DNA from: Mesaphorura yosii
Lineage: Eukaryota > Arthropoda > Collembola > Poduromorpha > Tullbergiidae
Length of the DNA: 64,000 nt
Direction: 5' to 3'
Assembly (NCBI GenBank): GCA_009869945.1
Contig: WIXG01000182.1
Span: 62,001-126,000, forward strand
Positions within the stretch are counted from its first letter, which is position 1; each line of letters begins with the position of its first letter. Below the pieces are notes generated by a model that was given only the letters and a program-made list of their open reading frames with translations, was not told the origin of the DNA and made no database searches. Shown in pieces: positions 10,873 to 23,141 of this stretch. A program made the position numbers and the translations under genes.

Positions 10873-12604
10873 GTTGTCGTTGACAAGTGTCGAGGGTTAG
10901 TGCACCTGGACTCCACGCTCCAGTAGCACGATTCATACTGAAAAAGCAGAAAAAGTGAGATGAAAGAAATGAAACCAGGGCCAAGATCGACATCGAGATG
11001 GAGAAAGTGTAACAAGGAAACACAATCAAACACCAAGACGGGAGACCCACGACCAAGAGCTTTCCTGTTGTAAAATAAATTACATCTTATGCATTATGCT
11101 AGAAAGTCAGCCAGCCAACTGGAATTCCACACTCCGGCTTCAGTTCCAATGCACGCGTGCATAAATATTGTTATTACAAGAAGTAGGAGTTCCATACTGC
11201 TGGCATTTACGTGCTCTTTGCTATTGTTTACTTTTAAACTCCCACTGCTAGTTCGACTACACGAAAACGGCACGACACGAGTTTTATTGCGTATTATTTA
11301 TGACAATGAGAGTTCGATTAGTCAGTCACGCAATTCTCCGATTCTGTCTGGTCTTGCTCAGAATACACCGTACTAGACACACAAGACCTGTGCTGCGTTC
11401 TTACTTTAGTTCTTTTCCTGGATTCAGTTTACGTATTTGGGCCGTACTCTCAGCTGTCTCATAAATTCTTCTTGCGTAGCCAACTCCAGTGGTTAATTGT
11501 CCTACCTGTAGGTTAATGAAGAAATTAGTGTCATTCAGAGTTCGAGCTAGGGCTAATGAATCAATTAACGGGCAAATTATCGATGCATTAAAGCTGCGGC
11601 GCAGCTGGGCTCCGACTAGAATAAGATACAGTAAAGGAAAGGGACCCGTATAATCGGAACTCGATCTGAGATTAGATATGCTGTTAATAATAGGTCAGGT
11701 CAGGACGTGCCATTTACCATTGCGTTGGTGGCGGCATTTCTTGTTGACGAAACTGAAAATACCAATTCAGCAGCAACAGCTCCAAAGGTCAATCGTTTTG
11801 ACCGTCTTCAGGCATGGAAAATCACTTAACGTGACCTTTATCTGCGTGTCGTGTGGGATGGCAGAGCAAGGCAATAATTTAACGTCAAATTTGCACGCAC
11901 TACAACACTACTCTAGGGAAACTGCTGAGTTTCCGTTCTTTTGGTGTTGGAATATTAGTCTGGCATGTCAGGAATCCAACTGCGCAACAATGCTCACTTG
12001 TCAACTTGTCATTCGCTTTTCCTGTGTCATACTCGCTTGCCCTATGGCGAAGAACTGCAGAGTAGAAAGACTTTAATTAGAAATGTATGAGACTGACAGC
12101 CAATTTGCTAATGGGGCACTTCTTTAGCAATTAGCAATGAACTTGAATGAAAAAAGAAGGCCTTGAAGCGGAGCAGCTAGACAGTCCAACGCGAGCAAGA
12201 CGACGAAAGAATGAATTAAACGCGAACGCAATCAACCAGTCAATGTCATGTACTAAACGGCCCAAATTGTCGGTAATTAATTTAGGGTTGTACTAGCCAC
12301 AATTAACTTGTGTATAACCCTCCGGGTTCAACGTCGACGAACCTTTATATTCATTCTCTCTACTCTCTTGCAGTTTTCGAATTAGTGAACGACGTTTCCT
12401 TGATCCGACATTGGATAAGGACAAATTAGCGGAAGCGAGTGGATCAATATAAGCGCGATGCCTTCCAGGAAAGCCATGGTCATTTCTCCAGAATCCATTT
12501 ATGGAATTCCGAGCTGAGCCAATTTCCTATCTGTACTTTGCTCAGCGATTTTTTCGGCTCGAATCAATTTCGTCTTTCACTCTTTTGCCCCTCGAAATCT
12601 GAGG
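10873..12604. other. Intergenic stretch
   Basis: About 1.7 kb with no supported gene. An open frame of 132 codons at 11678-12076 on the plus strand has no family motif, signal peptide or clear splice context. The left end is the likely promoter and 5' UTR of the scramblase-like gene, and the right end that of the secreted protein starting at 12605. Confidence 0.5.
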
Positions 12605-13892
12605 ATGAGGACTGGCAGCGGAGGAGCGTTACGATTCATTTTGCTCTTGGTGTTTCTTCATCTGGACAAAAACTCCGGTGCAAATGCCCTGGACACTGAG
12701 AAGGACGGCGGCAAATCGTGGAAGGGCCCCGAACCCGCACCAACACTCTCTCCACCGATCGTGTTTGGATCAGAGGGCCCGTCCAACGCTGACGGTATCC
12801 AACCCCGCGTCGCCGCGATGCGCAAGCTGAACCGCAACACCACAGTGAAGGTGACTGAGACGGAAGTCAAGGGCCAATCGGTGGGCTTGGGTCTGATTCC
12901 CATTGAGGACGAAAGTACAAAGAGCATCAGGCACACCCGGGGCATTGGAAGCGTTGGCAATGGAAGCAGAGGACCAAATGGAAGCGGAGGAATGGAGCAT
13001 GGGCGAAACCCGAATCACAACCACCACCATTTTCGTCATCAACAGCAGCAGCATAATTTGTACAAACGGGCGGCTAATCAGCCGAGTAAGTTCCCGTAGT
13101 CTTAAATTGCCTTGCCTCCCACCTTCAGCTAAGTCGACTTCATTATTTGCTTAGCTAAAGTGAAGCCTGCCACAACTGCTAATGAGGACCTTCCCTCCAA
13201 GACCCCCAAGGCCACTTCTAGAGCTACCACGCCTTTGTGCCGGGACCGACGCGGGATTGATGCGCGTGGAAGCTACAACGGCTCACGTATTCTGGGATGG
13301 TCAGCCAACAAAAACCGCAATAACAACGGTAAGACTGCACAAGTAGTCGGACTGTCCTAAAAAATTTGGATGATTTCTAGCGCACGTATGTCCCCGATTT
13401 CATTTCCGTATTCGTAGACACAAACAAGGTCGCAGTCCCCGATTGTAAATTCGTCCCCGAACAATTCTTTTCGAGTGATGATGAAAGTAAGCAATTTGCA
13501 GCAGCTGGCGTAGAGTCAAAACCTTCGGCTGGAGACCTTGGAGGACGGGAAATTGCGGCCAGTGCGCTGTCGGCCAAAGCAGAGCCACAAGAGATGCTTG
13601 CACTCGGGCTCAACAAAAGCACCAAAGACGTAGTGATCAGTGGAGAGAATAAGGCAGGCAGCAAGCCAGACACCAAAGGTAGATTTCTCTAACAAGACCT
13701 CATGTTTTATCGCATAGATTGTATTTCAATGAAGAAACAGAAATTGAGGTATTTCTTTTTATTTCAGCTGATGATAGCGAACCTGCTCCGGCCACCGTCG
13801 ACGTCAACGCTAGCACCACCACAACTGCTAAACCGACCACAAACACTACTCGCCGAGCAGGTGCGGCGAGATTTTTCAGCTCCAACAAGTAG
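12605..13892 (+). CDS. Secreted low-complexity protein
   Basis: Four exons (12605-13085, 13155-13328, 13418-13678, 13768-13892) give 346 residues. An N-terminal signal (RFILLLVFLHL) precedes a proline/glycine stretch, a basic patch, a His/Gln-rich run near residues 140-152, then polar sequence and a Thr-rich end with TTTTAKPTTNTTRR, which suggests O-glycosylation. There is no known domain. The composition suits an extracellular matrix, cuticle or silk-like protein, but that is inference. Exon 3 begins at 13418; an earlier acceptor at 13380 would lead to a quick stop. Confidence 0.6.
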
Positions 13893-14475
13893 GAGGAGAA
13901 CTTTGAAGTTGGAATATTTACGAGCATGTTTACTTGTTGTTGCATTCTATGTTATGATTACAAAATCTGTACAAGAAATATAAGCTTAGATATCTTGCAT
14001 TCACTCCTTGCAATAACGACAAGACTGAACTAAGGGAATGACGTGGTCAGTACGCGACCCAAAATCTTCTTAATTTACACGAGTAATTTCCAACCTTTGC
14101 CTTTGAGTTATGGTAAGTTGCAATTTTGCTTGCAGACAAATCGGCTCACAACCTCACTAAAAATCTTATAAACTCTACGGTGACAGTTATGTCGGGTTTC
14201 GTTTGACTACGTGCAAGTCCCAGCAGCCCTGCAAACAGGCACTTTTCACCAGTTACTTTACTGTTGTTAGAGCACGCTGCTTTTTACAGTTCTTGCTCGC
14301 TGATTCCAATCAACCAGTCACCATCACCAGTCAGCAAACTTGTGCTCAAAGTTAATGGACAATAGCAAATTGTATTACAATTTCGTCGGAAAACTTTGCT
14401 AGTGCTTATACCTACCAAAAATCTTTGCATGGTTGTCTTTGCAGGCTTGGCCTGCATTAAAGACTATTTTCGAAA
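13893..14475. other. Intergenic stretch
   Basis: 3' flank of the secreted protein and promoter of the adenylate kinase gene. No gene seen. Confidence 0.5.
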
Positions 14476-15312
14476 ATGGGAGGCTGGTTCTCCAAGCCTA
14501 GTTTTGAACAGGTATTAAATTAAGACTACTTCATTTGGTAATTAGTTACAATCACTCCTTTCGCCTGGTGCATGCACAGCAGACAGAATGCCTGAAGCGA
14601 ATCCAGATCCCGATCATTTGGGTGATTGGTTCTCCAGGCTCCGGTCGAACAACGCAGTGCAACAAGCTCATGGATCGTTACTATTTCTGGAAAGTGTCGA
14701 TACCTCAGATCATCGAGGATCGAGTTCACCATCTGTGGTCCAAGCGTGGACGTGCCTTGGCCGCCCTCCTCAACCGCAATGAGCTGATTCCAAGAGCCTT
14801 CCTACTTGAAATGGTCCTGGAAGACATGCTGCACTACGTTGAGCGTTGCAGTGGATTCCTCATTGATGGATTTCCGAGGAACATTGAACAAGCGGAGCGT
14901 TTTGTCAAAATGGTACGAAGCACAAGAAAACGAGTGGTTTACCATTAACGTTCCTTTCTTGCAGACCGTCCCACCAAGCTTGGTTATGTACCTGAAATGC
15001 TCAGTTGCAACCGCCAAGAAACGGCTGCGTGAAAAGTATCCTGGACGCTGCTCGCTCGCCGAATCTGACGACTCCGTTCGTCGTCGACTGCAAGTATTTC
15101 ACAGCCACGTGGGGCCGATTCTGACACAGTACTCCAGGCGTGTTGTAGAAGTCGACGCTGACGTCGGCCCTTTGGATGTGAACAAGGCATGCCGCCTGCA
15201 GATTGAGAAATTATTCGCAAGGCTTGGAATTCAGGTTCCAACCAGCAGGAATGAAGAGGCGGTGTTCAGCGAGGAGCCTGAGGGCGAAGAGAGCACGGAC
15301 GACGAGGTTTAG
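14476..15312 (+). CDS. Adenylate kinase 1-like protein, altered P-loop
   Basis: Three exons (14476-14511, 14580-14912, 14965-15312) give 238 residues. The first exon, MGGWFSKPSFEQ, is a likely N-myristoylation signal. The body follows adenylate kinase 1: P-loop region GSPGSGRTTQC (residues 29-39), NMP-binding part, the strong hallmark LIDGFPRN, and the C-terminal helix. AK1 interconverts ATP plus AMP with two ADP. Two key positions are changed: the invariant P-loop lysine is arginine and the next glycine is threonine, and the usual STGDLLR AMP-binding motif is not conserved (SIPQIIED). It is probably slow or inactive, or it binds nucleotide without catalysis. It meets AK7 tail to tail, 113 bases apart. 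Confidence 0.75.
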
Positions 15313-15328
15313 TGCATTCATTGCTCAA

Positions 15329-15385
15329 TTTATTATCCTTCAGCATTTATTGAAGCCTTTCATGTGTGCACATAATAGTAATAAA
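15329..15385. terminator. Overlapping poly(A) signals of convergent kinases
   Basis: AATAAA on the plus strand at 15380-15385 serves the AK1-like gene. AATAAA on the minus strand (TTTATT at 15329-15334) serves AK7. Each lies beyond the other's signal, so the two mature 3' UTRs should overlap by several tens of bases. Confidence 0.55.
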
Positions 15386-15425
15386 ATACAATATTACATT
15401 ATATGAGTTTACGCGGGTGCTGTGC

Positions 15426-18077
15426 TTAAATGCTGGTCGCGTTGCCACTAGTGAGCCCACCTGTATTGCTTTGAAACAGATACTCGGCCAAGAAGTCGAT
15501 TGGGTCTTCCGGTCGCGCGCGTGCGACGTCCATCAAGCCTTGCGTGAGTGTGGGCACAACGTGCTGCATGAGGTAATGGCGGAGTGGCAGCAGCGCAACT
15601 TCTTCGCGTTCAAATTCCTCCTTCTTGACCTTGGCGAGCTTCTCCATCTGAAAAACAACAAGTTTCATTCCAACTGGACAATGAAGACCTTAACCTGAGT
15701 GATTGCAATGTGAACTACACCCATTGCTGAATATTCTTGCGACGTTCTTCCAGCTCACGAGTTTCAATCAGTGCCTGCTCCTCACTGTCTTTGCCCTCAA
15801 CTCCAACGCGCTGGTAGATTCCTGTGTTTCGAAGTGCCTCCTCCTGCTCGCGTGTGATACCATAATTTCGGGCATTTCCCATCATCACGGCGATCTGCTG
15901 CACGATGCCCTGACTCTGGTCCGACTTGTCAGTGGTAATATCGACTGGGTAGTACATAATTTCCTGTTCATCCAGGTACGCTGGGACACTCGAATCGTAG
16001 TTCTGTGTCAATTCATTGTACGCTGCGAGAGCCGCTTCGAATTCTTGGCCTCCGTGCTTTGGGTCGTGGGCGGGAGCCCTGGTCATTCGTTTCTTGAGGA
16101 AAGCGTCCGGTGCTTCGAGAAAAAACACGAGATCTGGCACAAACTTTGGACTTAGATTGTCCTTGCCTTCGTCTTCCTCGCCAACCTCTTCATCTTCATA
16201 CCGTTTCTCGTCGGCCGCAAACAGGGCCTTGGCTTGGTAGTAATTTTCAGGGTAGCCATCTAAAATATAGCCTTGATTCTGGCACGGATTTGTCAGCAAA
16301 CGGAACTTGTACAGCATGATCACTGTGTCTTCGTCGAGAGGACCAGCCTCGTGTTTGCTTTCAAGTTCCTCGAGCATTTCTTTCAGCTTGGCTCGAGCTT
16401 TTTCCTCTGTTTCGATGCCCGGCCGGGCGATTGATTGGTCCATTTCTTCGTTAGCCATTTCCCTCTGCAAATATAATACACAATTGGAGTTTCGGAGTTT
16501 GAAATCACGTTTTAAATAAATCTTGCTGGAAAGTTTCGTTCACAGTACCATCAGCGCTTTGGTTGATTCAATCATGTCATCCTTTGTAAAGTGATGGAGT
16601 CTGTACTTGTCGGCGAGCTGACTAGCCACCGTCGTTTTGCCAGAGCCGGGCGGTCCGAGTATTACAAGTCTGAAGGGCTATAAAGTAGAACAATGGGGTA
16701 ATATGGCTTCGATGTAAGTGATCAAGAGTTCATGCAAAATGTAAACTTACGTTAAAATTTCTACTTCTTCGAAACTCCGAAATCACTTCACTCACAATGG
16801 CTGGAAGCCCGTCCACCCCAAGCCAGTCAATATTAAAGTTGTCTTTACAAAATGTGGACTCAATACGCAGATTGAGCAGCAATTGGTCAGCTAGGAAAGT
16901 CTGAAATAGAAGCACCAAATGAAGAAAATGCACCAAGACGAAAAGTATCAAGCCGTTTCGTCTCGAAAAGCGTACTGTCATCGAGCTGTTGAGGTGCATG
17001 TCTTCCACCGGAACTCGACTGACTTTTCCTGTTCCCAGTCCGTCCGCAATGGCCTGCACAACCTGCTCCTGCTGAGGAATGACGGGATCCACAGCGATAA
17101 TGTAGCGTTGCTTCTTCGGGGTCAGGTCCATGATATGCTGAATGATTGCTGCCAAGTCCTTAATGTGCACGACTGGCATGCGGTTCTTCCCCTCGCCGTA
17201 GACTGGGAGATGATTACTATTGTGCCATGCGGCCATGAACCAGTCGTGAAGCGGACCTTCCTCGCCACCGTACACAGCGCCAGCGCCAATGACGTACGTC
17301 TTCAGCATGCCGTGTGTCATGCAGCCCGAAGCCACGACGAAACGCTCAAGCAGCTGAAGCTCACGGTACTGAGGCGTGGTTCGTCGAAATCGATAGTTAG
17401 ACTCATTGAATGCCGCGTCAGGATTATTCTGCAAGAACGAAATGCATAATTTATGAAGTGCTTTCCGTTTCTGATGTGACCACGCAGCGTATATGAACCG
17501 GATCAGGGAGTTTTGACTGTGACCAAGAATGTAATGACGACACAAGAATAAAGACTCGTCGTGTCTTGAAATTTGCCACTTGAGCACGCAAGCTACGGCA
17601 AATCCTTCGGACTTCGTTGAATCGCTCTTGACTCTGGTCATTTGTCATGTCGTAAATTATGTGGCCGCACTTGAGTACTTCTTTCAGGTACGCATCAAAG
17701 TCGTCGTTGCGCATCGTGGCCCAGAGGAAAGAAGGTGGAGGAGCACTGCTGCTTTGTAGAGTGCCCAACACACGCCAGCGGTGTTTGTGCGACCGGCCGC
17801 CGCCTTTGCCATCCTCTTCTTCGACGTCCCGGCTGGATCCGATTACTCGCTCGCTGAGGGACTGCCCGATGTATTTGCCAATGTACAAGTCCACGGGATT
17901 TATCAGTACCGATTCGGGGTCGCAGAGATCGGCTTTGCTCTTGACGGGCTGCTCAACCGTGCCGGCCCCAAACACATCGCCCTCACCTTCAGCTTCGGTC
18001 TTTACTTCGTCGCCAAACTCTTCTTCGTCGTCGTCTGTCAGAAGCTGAGGGGCGGACGCTTCCTTGACCTGATCCAT
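15426..18077 (-). CDS. AK7: Adenylate kinase 7
   Basis: Six exons (18077-17499, 17428-16976, 16900-16751, 16677-16549, 16464-15721, 15647-15426) give 758 residues. The N-terminal half is the dehydrogenase/epimerase-like domain typical of AK7: INPVDLYIGKYIGQSL, FILVSSLHSW, VIGAGAVYGGEEGPLHDWF, MPVVHIKDLAAI, YIIAVDP. The kinase domain follows, with an intact P-loop LGPPGSGKTTVA (about residue 398) and GYILDGYPENYYQAKALF. A Glu/Lys coiled coil leads into a Dpy-30 motif near the C-terminus (YLMQHVVPTLTQGLMDVA...PIDFLAEYLF). AK7 supplies nucleotide balance in cilia and sperm flagella and docks through Dpy-30 to radial-spoke-type helices. In an arthropod this suggests a sperm-tail role. The exon 1 donor (CCG|GTTCAT) is weak but keeps the family alignment. 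Confidence 0.9.
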
Positions 18078-19470
18078 TATTAAGTTATTAATTCACGAAA
18101 TATTGTCGTCGATTTGCATGGAGTCGACCAAGCTGTGAAGAAATCAGCTCAAGACCTTCGATCATACAGAATCTGGGTAAACTTCTCACCTTGCTTCATA
18201 ATAGAGGATTTAAATAATAAGCTAAAAGGCGTTACAGTCACGTAAAAGGTCCTTCAATCTAAGAGCATTAGTCCTAAGCAACCTTGGTCACGTACACATT
18301 CCTCAAGTGAAGTGGGTTTCAGTTGTCAAGTTATCAAGAAGCAATAAATTAACGCACAAGAATTACCACCCTATGCGTATTTACGCGTACCGGATGTAAA
18401 AATCAAGACATGGAATATGCAAAAATATTTATTGACAGCGTTATCTGCTTCGACAGAACGTAAACACGGCGATTGACTCTTTATCTTTTCTCACAAGCTT
18501 CTCATTAATCTGAGCATTCCTTCGTCTTTAGCAAACGTAATCCTGCAAGAGTTAAAATGACAGTTTCGTAGGCTCTCTTCCATCGTGAGATAGAAGAAGG
18601 GTGTCGGATGCTGATTTCAGGTTAAATGTTGAAGGCCAGGCATTTCGGCAATTAAATTACCAGTCTGGTATTTATAACTTCGGCCTAGAAAAACTACACA
18701 TTAAGTTGGTGTCGTCATTGCATGAGTCAGGACAATCTCAGTTCATACAAGTAGCCATAAATCGCATGTGAGGCGGCCCTGCCCGCCTGCCCGGGCTAAG
18801 TTGACCTCAGAATTCAGATTTGTTCAAGTTTATAACACATGGCATTAATAGTTCACAGTGCTTCATGGTGCATTATTTCGCATAATAAATTCATTTGGCA
18901 AGCTTTCTGACTTGACAATTTGGCGTCAATTGCATTACAATCGACAGCTCGACAATGCAGTGGGCACTGAAGAAAATACGCTAATCAGAACATGCCATGC
19001 AAATTTTGCGCTTTAACAAATCATGAGTAATGATTTACTGCAGTGAACATGAAGGCGATAATGCAAGATGTGCTCAATTCCAATCGAAACGAAAACACCA
19101 TGAAAATAAAAACTGTGCAAATTTTGGCCTGAAACGGCTGAGCTAAGGAGTCTGAGGGGAAGAAATTCTCCCACATGTACGCATTATTATTGAAAGCCAG
19201 ACAGTGGAAGCTTTGTCGTGCAAACAGTGTGGCGATTTGAGACACCTCGCTCGTGGTAGTGGGTCTTGAGTAATTCTTAATAATAATGGTAAGTATAGTA
19301 AAGTCGTAAAACGAATCGACGTGACGACAACGAAAACAGTCTGCCTGGTACCAATGGGTTAGATTCTAACGGGGCTTCAGTGCAGCCGACGGCGGCAGCC
19401 CTACAATCACACAAGCGCAAGTCTTTCAGTTTTTGACTTTCAGACTTGTGTACGCCTTATACGCAATTAA
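18078..19470. other. Intergenic stretch
   Basis: Between AK7 and the MRG gene, which diverge from here. It holds both 5' regions. A hydrophobic open frame on the minus strand at 19021-19245 has no splice or family support. No gene seen. Confidence 0.5.
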
Positions 19471-20802
19471 ATGAGCACTCTGGGAAAAATGGTGGAATTC
19501 ACCATGGATTTTGATCCGAATTCTGTTCGAGTCATTGATCACCAAATGAGAGATGCGTTGGAACTGGATTTTATCAACATCAAGCACAACAACGGTGCGG
19601 TAAGTTCAGTTTTATCAGTTGAACAAAAATTGGGTCGTTTCAAAACCCGTCTCACATACGTGCTGCTTCTGTGTCCAGCTGACTGGTAACCCTGCCCGGA
19701 AGAATGGCAATCTGCTCCATTTGCTCGAGGAGTACGTAAAGCAATTCGGATGGTCTCTGCTTCAGAACTGGAGCGAGTACACAAAGACGATGGATAAGAT
19801 GATGACGCTTCGAGAGATGAAATTGTGTGAATTGGTGCCCGAACGAACCGAGCCGTGTAAGTTTACTGACCCTTGCAGTACAGTAGTGGTATTCGTGCCT
19901 TGTGCGGTTTGCGTGAGCCAGTATCCGTATTCCGTAGTCACTGGTATTTGCCAATTTGTTAGCACATGAAATCCTGACAATTTACAGATCCACCCGAAGT
20001 CATGAACCAACCGATGCCTGCCACGCTGGCTCACATTTACAAACAAATCGTCCGGGCACAGCTGGTTGCCTACCAACTGCGTGACCTTTTCGATGGCTTT
20101 TGTGGTCTGACTCTTCTTTATAAGGAAGAACAAGCCCAATTTTCTATTCTCAAGAGGTACAATCTAGTTCAACCTCAAGGCACTCATACAATTCAACGCC
20201 AACGTCCAAATGCCGATGTTGCCACCAAGCCGCTGACTGAGGCAAGCACCAGCATTGCTGCGTACGCATCGGATTTCACGAAGAGGTTGTGTCAGTGGAA
20301 GCTACAGCCGAAAGCTAACTTTGCGGAAGGGAAGAGAATCACGCCTCCATCCACTGTGTATGGAATGCCTCATATTCTGAGACTGCTGAGTAAGTTCTGA
20401 CTCTCAAGCAAATCGAAGAAATCAGCAATATGAGAGGATCCACTCTTGCTGTATACTTCTGTGTTAAATTTTTTAGATAAATGCCAAAAGATCATGACTG
20501 TAATTTACACGCCGGTAGAAATGCAAGCTATGGTATCGGAGCACTGGTGTGGCCTGACAGAGTAAGAAACCCAGGATTATTTAACCAGTTCTCGCTCAAG
20601 TTTTGCGACTATTAATTCAAAGTACTGGTTTATGCTCCATAGGTACGTTTTGGCTCGAGACAACCATATAGAGATTGGTCTTCCATTCCCTATAGATGAT
20701 ACATCTCAGGAATCTGAGCTGGAACCACAGCCCGATTACTCCATCGTGGACGATGATGTCATCGAGGTCGAAGAAGAAGACGAAGAACTATTGGATATCT
20801 AA
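19471..20802 (+). CDS. MRG-domain chromatin protein without chromodomain
   Basis: Five exons (19471-19599, 19679-19856, 19988-20389, 20477-20561, 20643-20802) give 317 residues. The MRG fold is recognisable from LLYKEEQAQF and from STVYGMPHILRLLNKC...IYTPVEMQ, which match the family's YGAxHLLRLF...YTP block. MRG proteins (MRG15/MORF4L, MSL3) are scaffolds in NuA4/TIP60 acetyltransferase, Rpd3S/Sin3 deacetylase or dosage-compensation complexes. There is no chromodomain at the N-terminus, and the C-terminus ends in an acidic tail (EVEEEDEELLDI). It is quite divergent from MRG15, so it may be an MSL3- or MORF4-like derivative. AATAAA lies at 20894-20899. Confidence 0.7.
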
Positions 20803-20820
20803 ACGAGTGATGCAGCAAAC

Positions 20821-20899
20821 TTTATTGCAAGTTTTCATAACTTCCATTAAATTATACACTAAGGTCTTCCGTAAAACTTTATGAATTGCCAAAAATAAA
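20821..20899. terminator. Overlapping poly(A) signals of MRG gene and TADA1
   Basis: Plus-strand AATAAA at 20894-20899 (MRG gene) and minus-strand AATAAA at 20821-20826 (TADA1) are interleaved. The stop codons are only 142 bases apart. The two transcripts should overlap in antisense at their 3' ends. Confidence 0.55.
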
Positions 20900-20944
20900 G
20901 CAAACTAAATGTGGTTTAAAAACTGTTCAAAGTACGCGGTACTT

Positions 20945-23141
20945 TTAGTAGGAGCAAACTGGATACAACTCCCCGGCCTCATCATCATCTTCCTCGTCGT
21001 AGGTGGGGTCTGCCGTTTCCACTCCATTGCCATTTTGGGAACTGCTGTGAGCTTCTTGTGATTCCCACACTTTACTGTTATTGTTTTTCTCGTCGTCGTT
21101 CATTACTGCTTCGTTGTAGCCATGCATTTTCATGAGGAGCCCTTCCACTAATTTTGCCTTGAGTTCCTTGGACGGAATTAGCCCTTTGTTGACCTGCGTA
21201 GAGTACCGTGTAAGGAATTGAGTTAAGATTCAGATTCAGCCATCTGTCTCAACCGAATTTGTACCTGAATTGCCTCGTACAATTCCGATGGGCCAATCTT
21301 CGTCTGGTACCTTGGTGGGTTTGGTGCGTACCGTCTTGCTATTTGATACACGACTTGGCGCTCTCGTTCGTCCCAGGCCGTGACGTCAGGAGGCACGTGT
21401 GGAAGGTCAGTATCGGGCTTTTGTGTACTACGAGCAATTTAATATACAAACATTAGAAGCGAAGGCCGTACAGACGGTAGAAATTGGCGTACCTGTTGGT
21501 CTCGTGAAACCGCTCATCACCAGCGTGGATGAGATACGGGTTCTCTCGTTCTTGCCCAAAAGAATGACTGGTTCCTTCTCCAGAGACATGATACGCTTTT
21601 CTCCGCTTAATCATTGCTTTGATAATTGTAAGTATGTGATTCTGAAATTAAAGTTACAATTTAATCAGACTTACTTATTTTCAACTGAAACCTTTGCCTG
21701 AACTTACTTGACTTGCTTCGACAATAAGATCCACAGCTGCTGATTGAATATTAATTAGCCTGTACTGCCATACTATACTCAATATTTTCCCCGTAATGCT
21801 AGCGTTGCTTGTCAGGAGCGGCTGATCAGGTCTCTTTCGTGGTTGAAAATAACATCCCAGATGTGATTCCTTCGTTACATATTCTAAGGCAAACAAAGCA
21901 ATTAAAAGTCTGTACCATCCCGCTGAGTATTGTAATTTAGAGCTTACTATCCAATAATTTGTCGACATAAGTAACATTTGGAATGATTTCAAGAGATCTA
22001 GGCCTCGGTGCACTTGAGTCTGCCATGTCTTCCAGGTACTTCTTAGGGACTACGGACTCCTGTTCCTCGTCTTCGTCGGTGTCACTATCTTCAGTTTCAG
22101 ATAAAAATTCTTCAACCCCTCCGGAATCTAATTCTTCGTGCTGATCGCCATCGGCTTCAGACTCAACCTCTTCCGTGGCAGGCGGTTGATCTTGGTCTGG
22201 AGCTTCATTCTGGTGGAAGTCTCCTTCAACTTCTACTTCGGTACTAATTTGACTTTGATCCACCTCCACCTCCATTTCCTCTTGCTGCTCCTGACCTTTG
22301 CCCCGCTCTGTTCTACCCTGGTGTTCATCTTGCTCCTGCTCAATTTCTCCCTCATATTCTTGTCCATCCTCAGCTTCGGCCTCCTCTTCCACTTCTACCT
22401 CATCTTCTGTAGTTCCTTCCTCTTCCTCATCTTCATCCTCTGATTCGGACGCAAATCTCTTCCCCTTCCGTTTAACGGGTTCAAAATAAACTCTAAACAG
22501 TGGAACATACTCCTCCGGACTTGGGCTCCTAACTTCGTCAACTTCCATTTCCTGGTCTTCCGAATTATCTTCGGCCACATCTTCAGATTCATTCTCAAGA
22601 GCCTCCGGTTGAGACTGGCGAAACCCTCGCCTCCTGATCCTTTGCCGTGGGCGAAACCTCCTTGTCGGTGATTTCGCACTGGGTTCTACGATTGGATCTT
22701 GCGTCAGAGCCTTAAGTCCGTTCACTTGAGTCGTCTCCTTCGGTGTGGACCCGCCGTTAATGAGTGGCGCATCGGTGTAAGCAATACTAAACAATCCACG
22801 CACGTACAGATTATGAAGATGAATTAGCTCGTGGTTGTCTTTGAAGATTGGTGCCAGGTTAAATTGAAGCTCATCTCGCAAGGTCTGCAACAAACGTCGA
22901 GATTACATGAGAATCAATCAATCAGGAGCACTACACACAGAATTATATGCAAGCCAATTGACTTACCGGATTAAGTATCCAGTTTCTTAAATGCTTCCAA
23001 TACCTGCCGAAAATTAAAGTAAACAATATCAGTGGGTCATGGTCGGCGACCATTAAGAATTTTTACTTACAATGGAAATGCATCCCCGAGCCCAGTTTGG
23101 AGTGCAGACTTGATATCGTTCAATCCAGTCACAGTATTCAT
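20945..23141 (-). CDS. TADA1: SAGA subunit TADA1 with long acidic insertion
   Basis: Seven exons (23141-23071, 23003-22967, 22884-21948, 21883-21708, 21641-21493, 21427-21265, 21193-20945) give 593 residues. Family blocks are in order: LYWKHLRNWI near the start (animal TADA1 has YWxxLKxWF); the histone-fold region ending NHILTIIKAMIKRRKAYHVS (compare SRRKAYRL); and the C-terminal block SELYEAIQVNKGLIPSKE (compare LFEALQVHREVIPT). TADA1 is a core structural subunit of the SAGA acetyltransferase coactivator. Vertebrate TADA1 has about 335 residues; here exon 3 inserts some 250 residues very rich in Glu and Asp, with many casein-kinase-type sites. The gene meets the MRG gene tail to tail. Confidence 0.85.

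Noticed and set aside
11678-12076. 132-codon plus-strand frame in the 11-12.6 kb gap
   Set aside because: No signal, domain or splice context; composition like random sequence.
16919-17449. 176-codon plus-strand frame opposite AK7
   Set aside because: Shadow of the AK7 exon, which carries conserved AK7 blocks.
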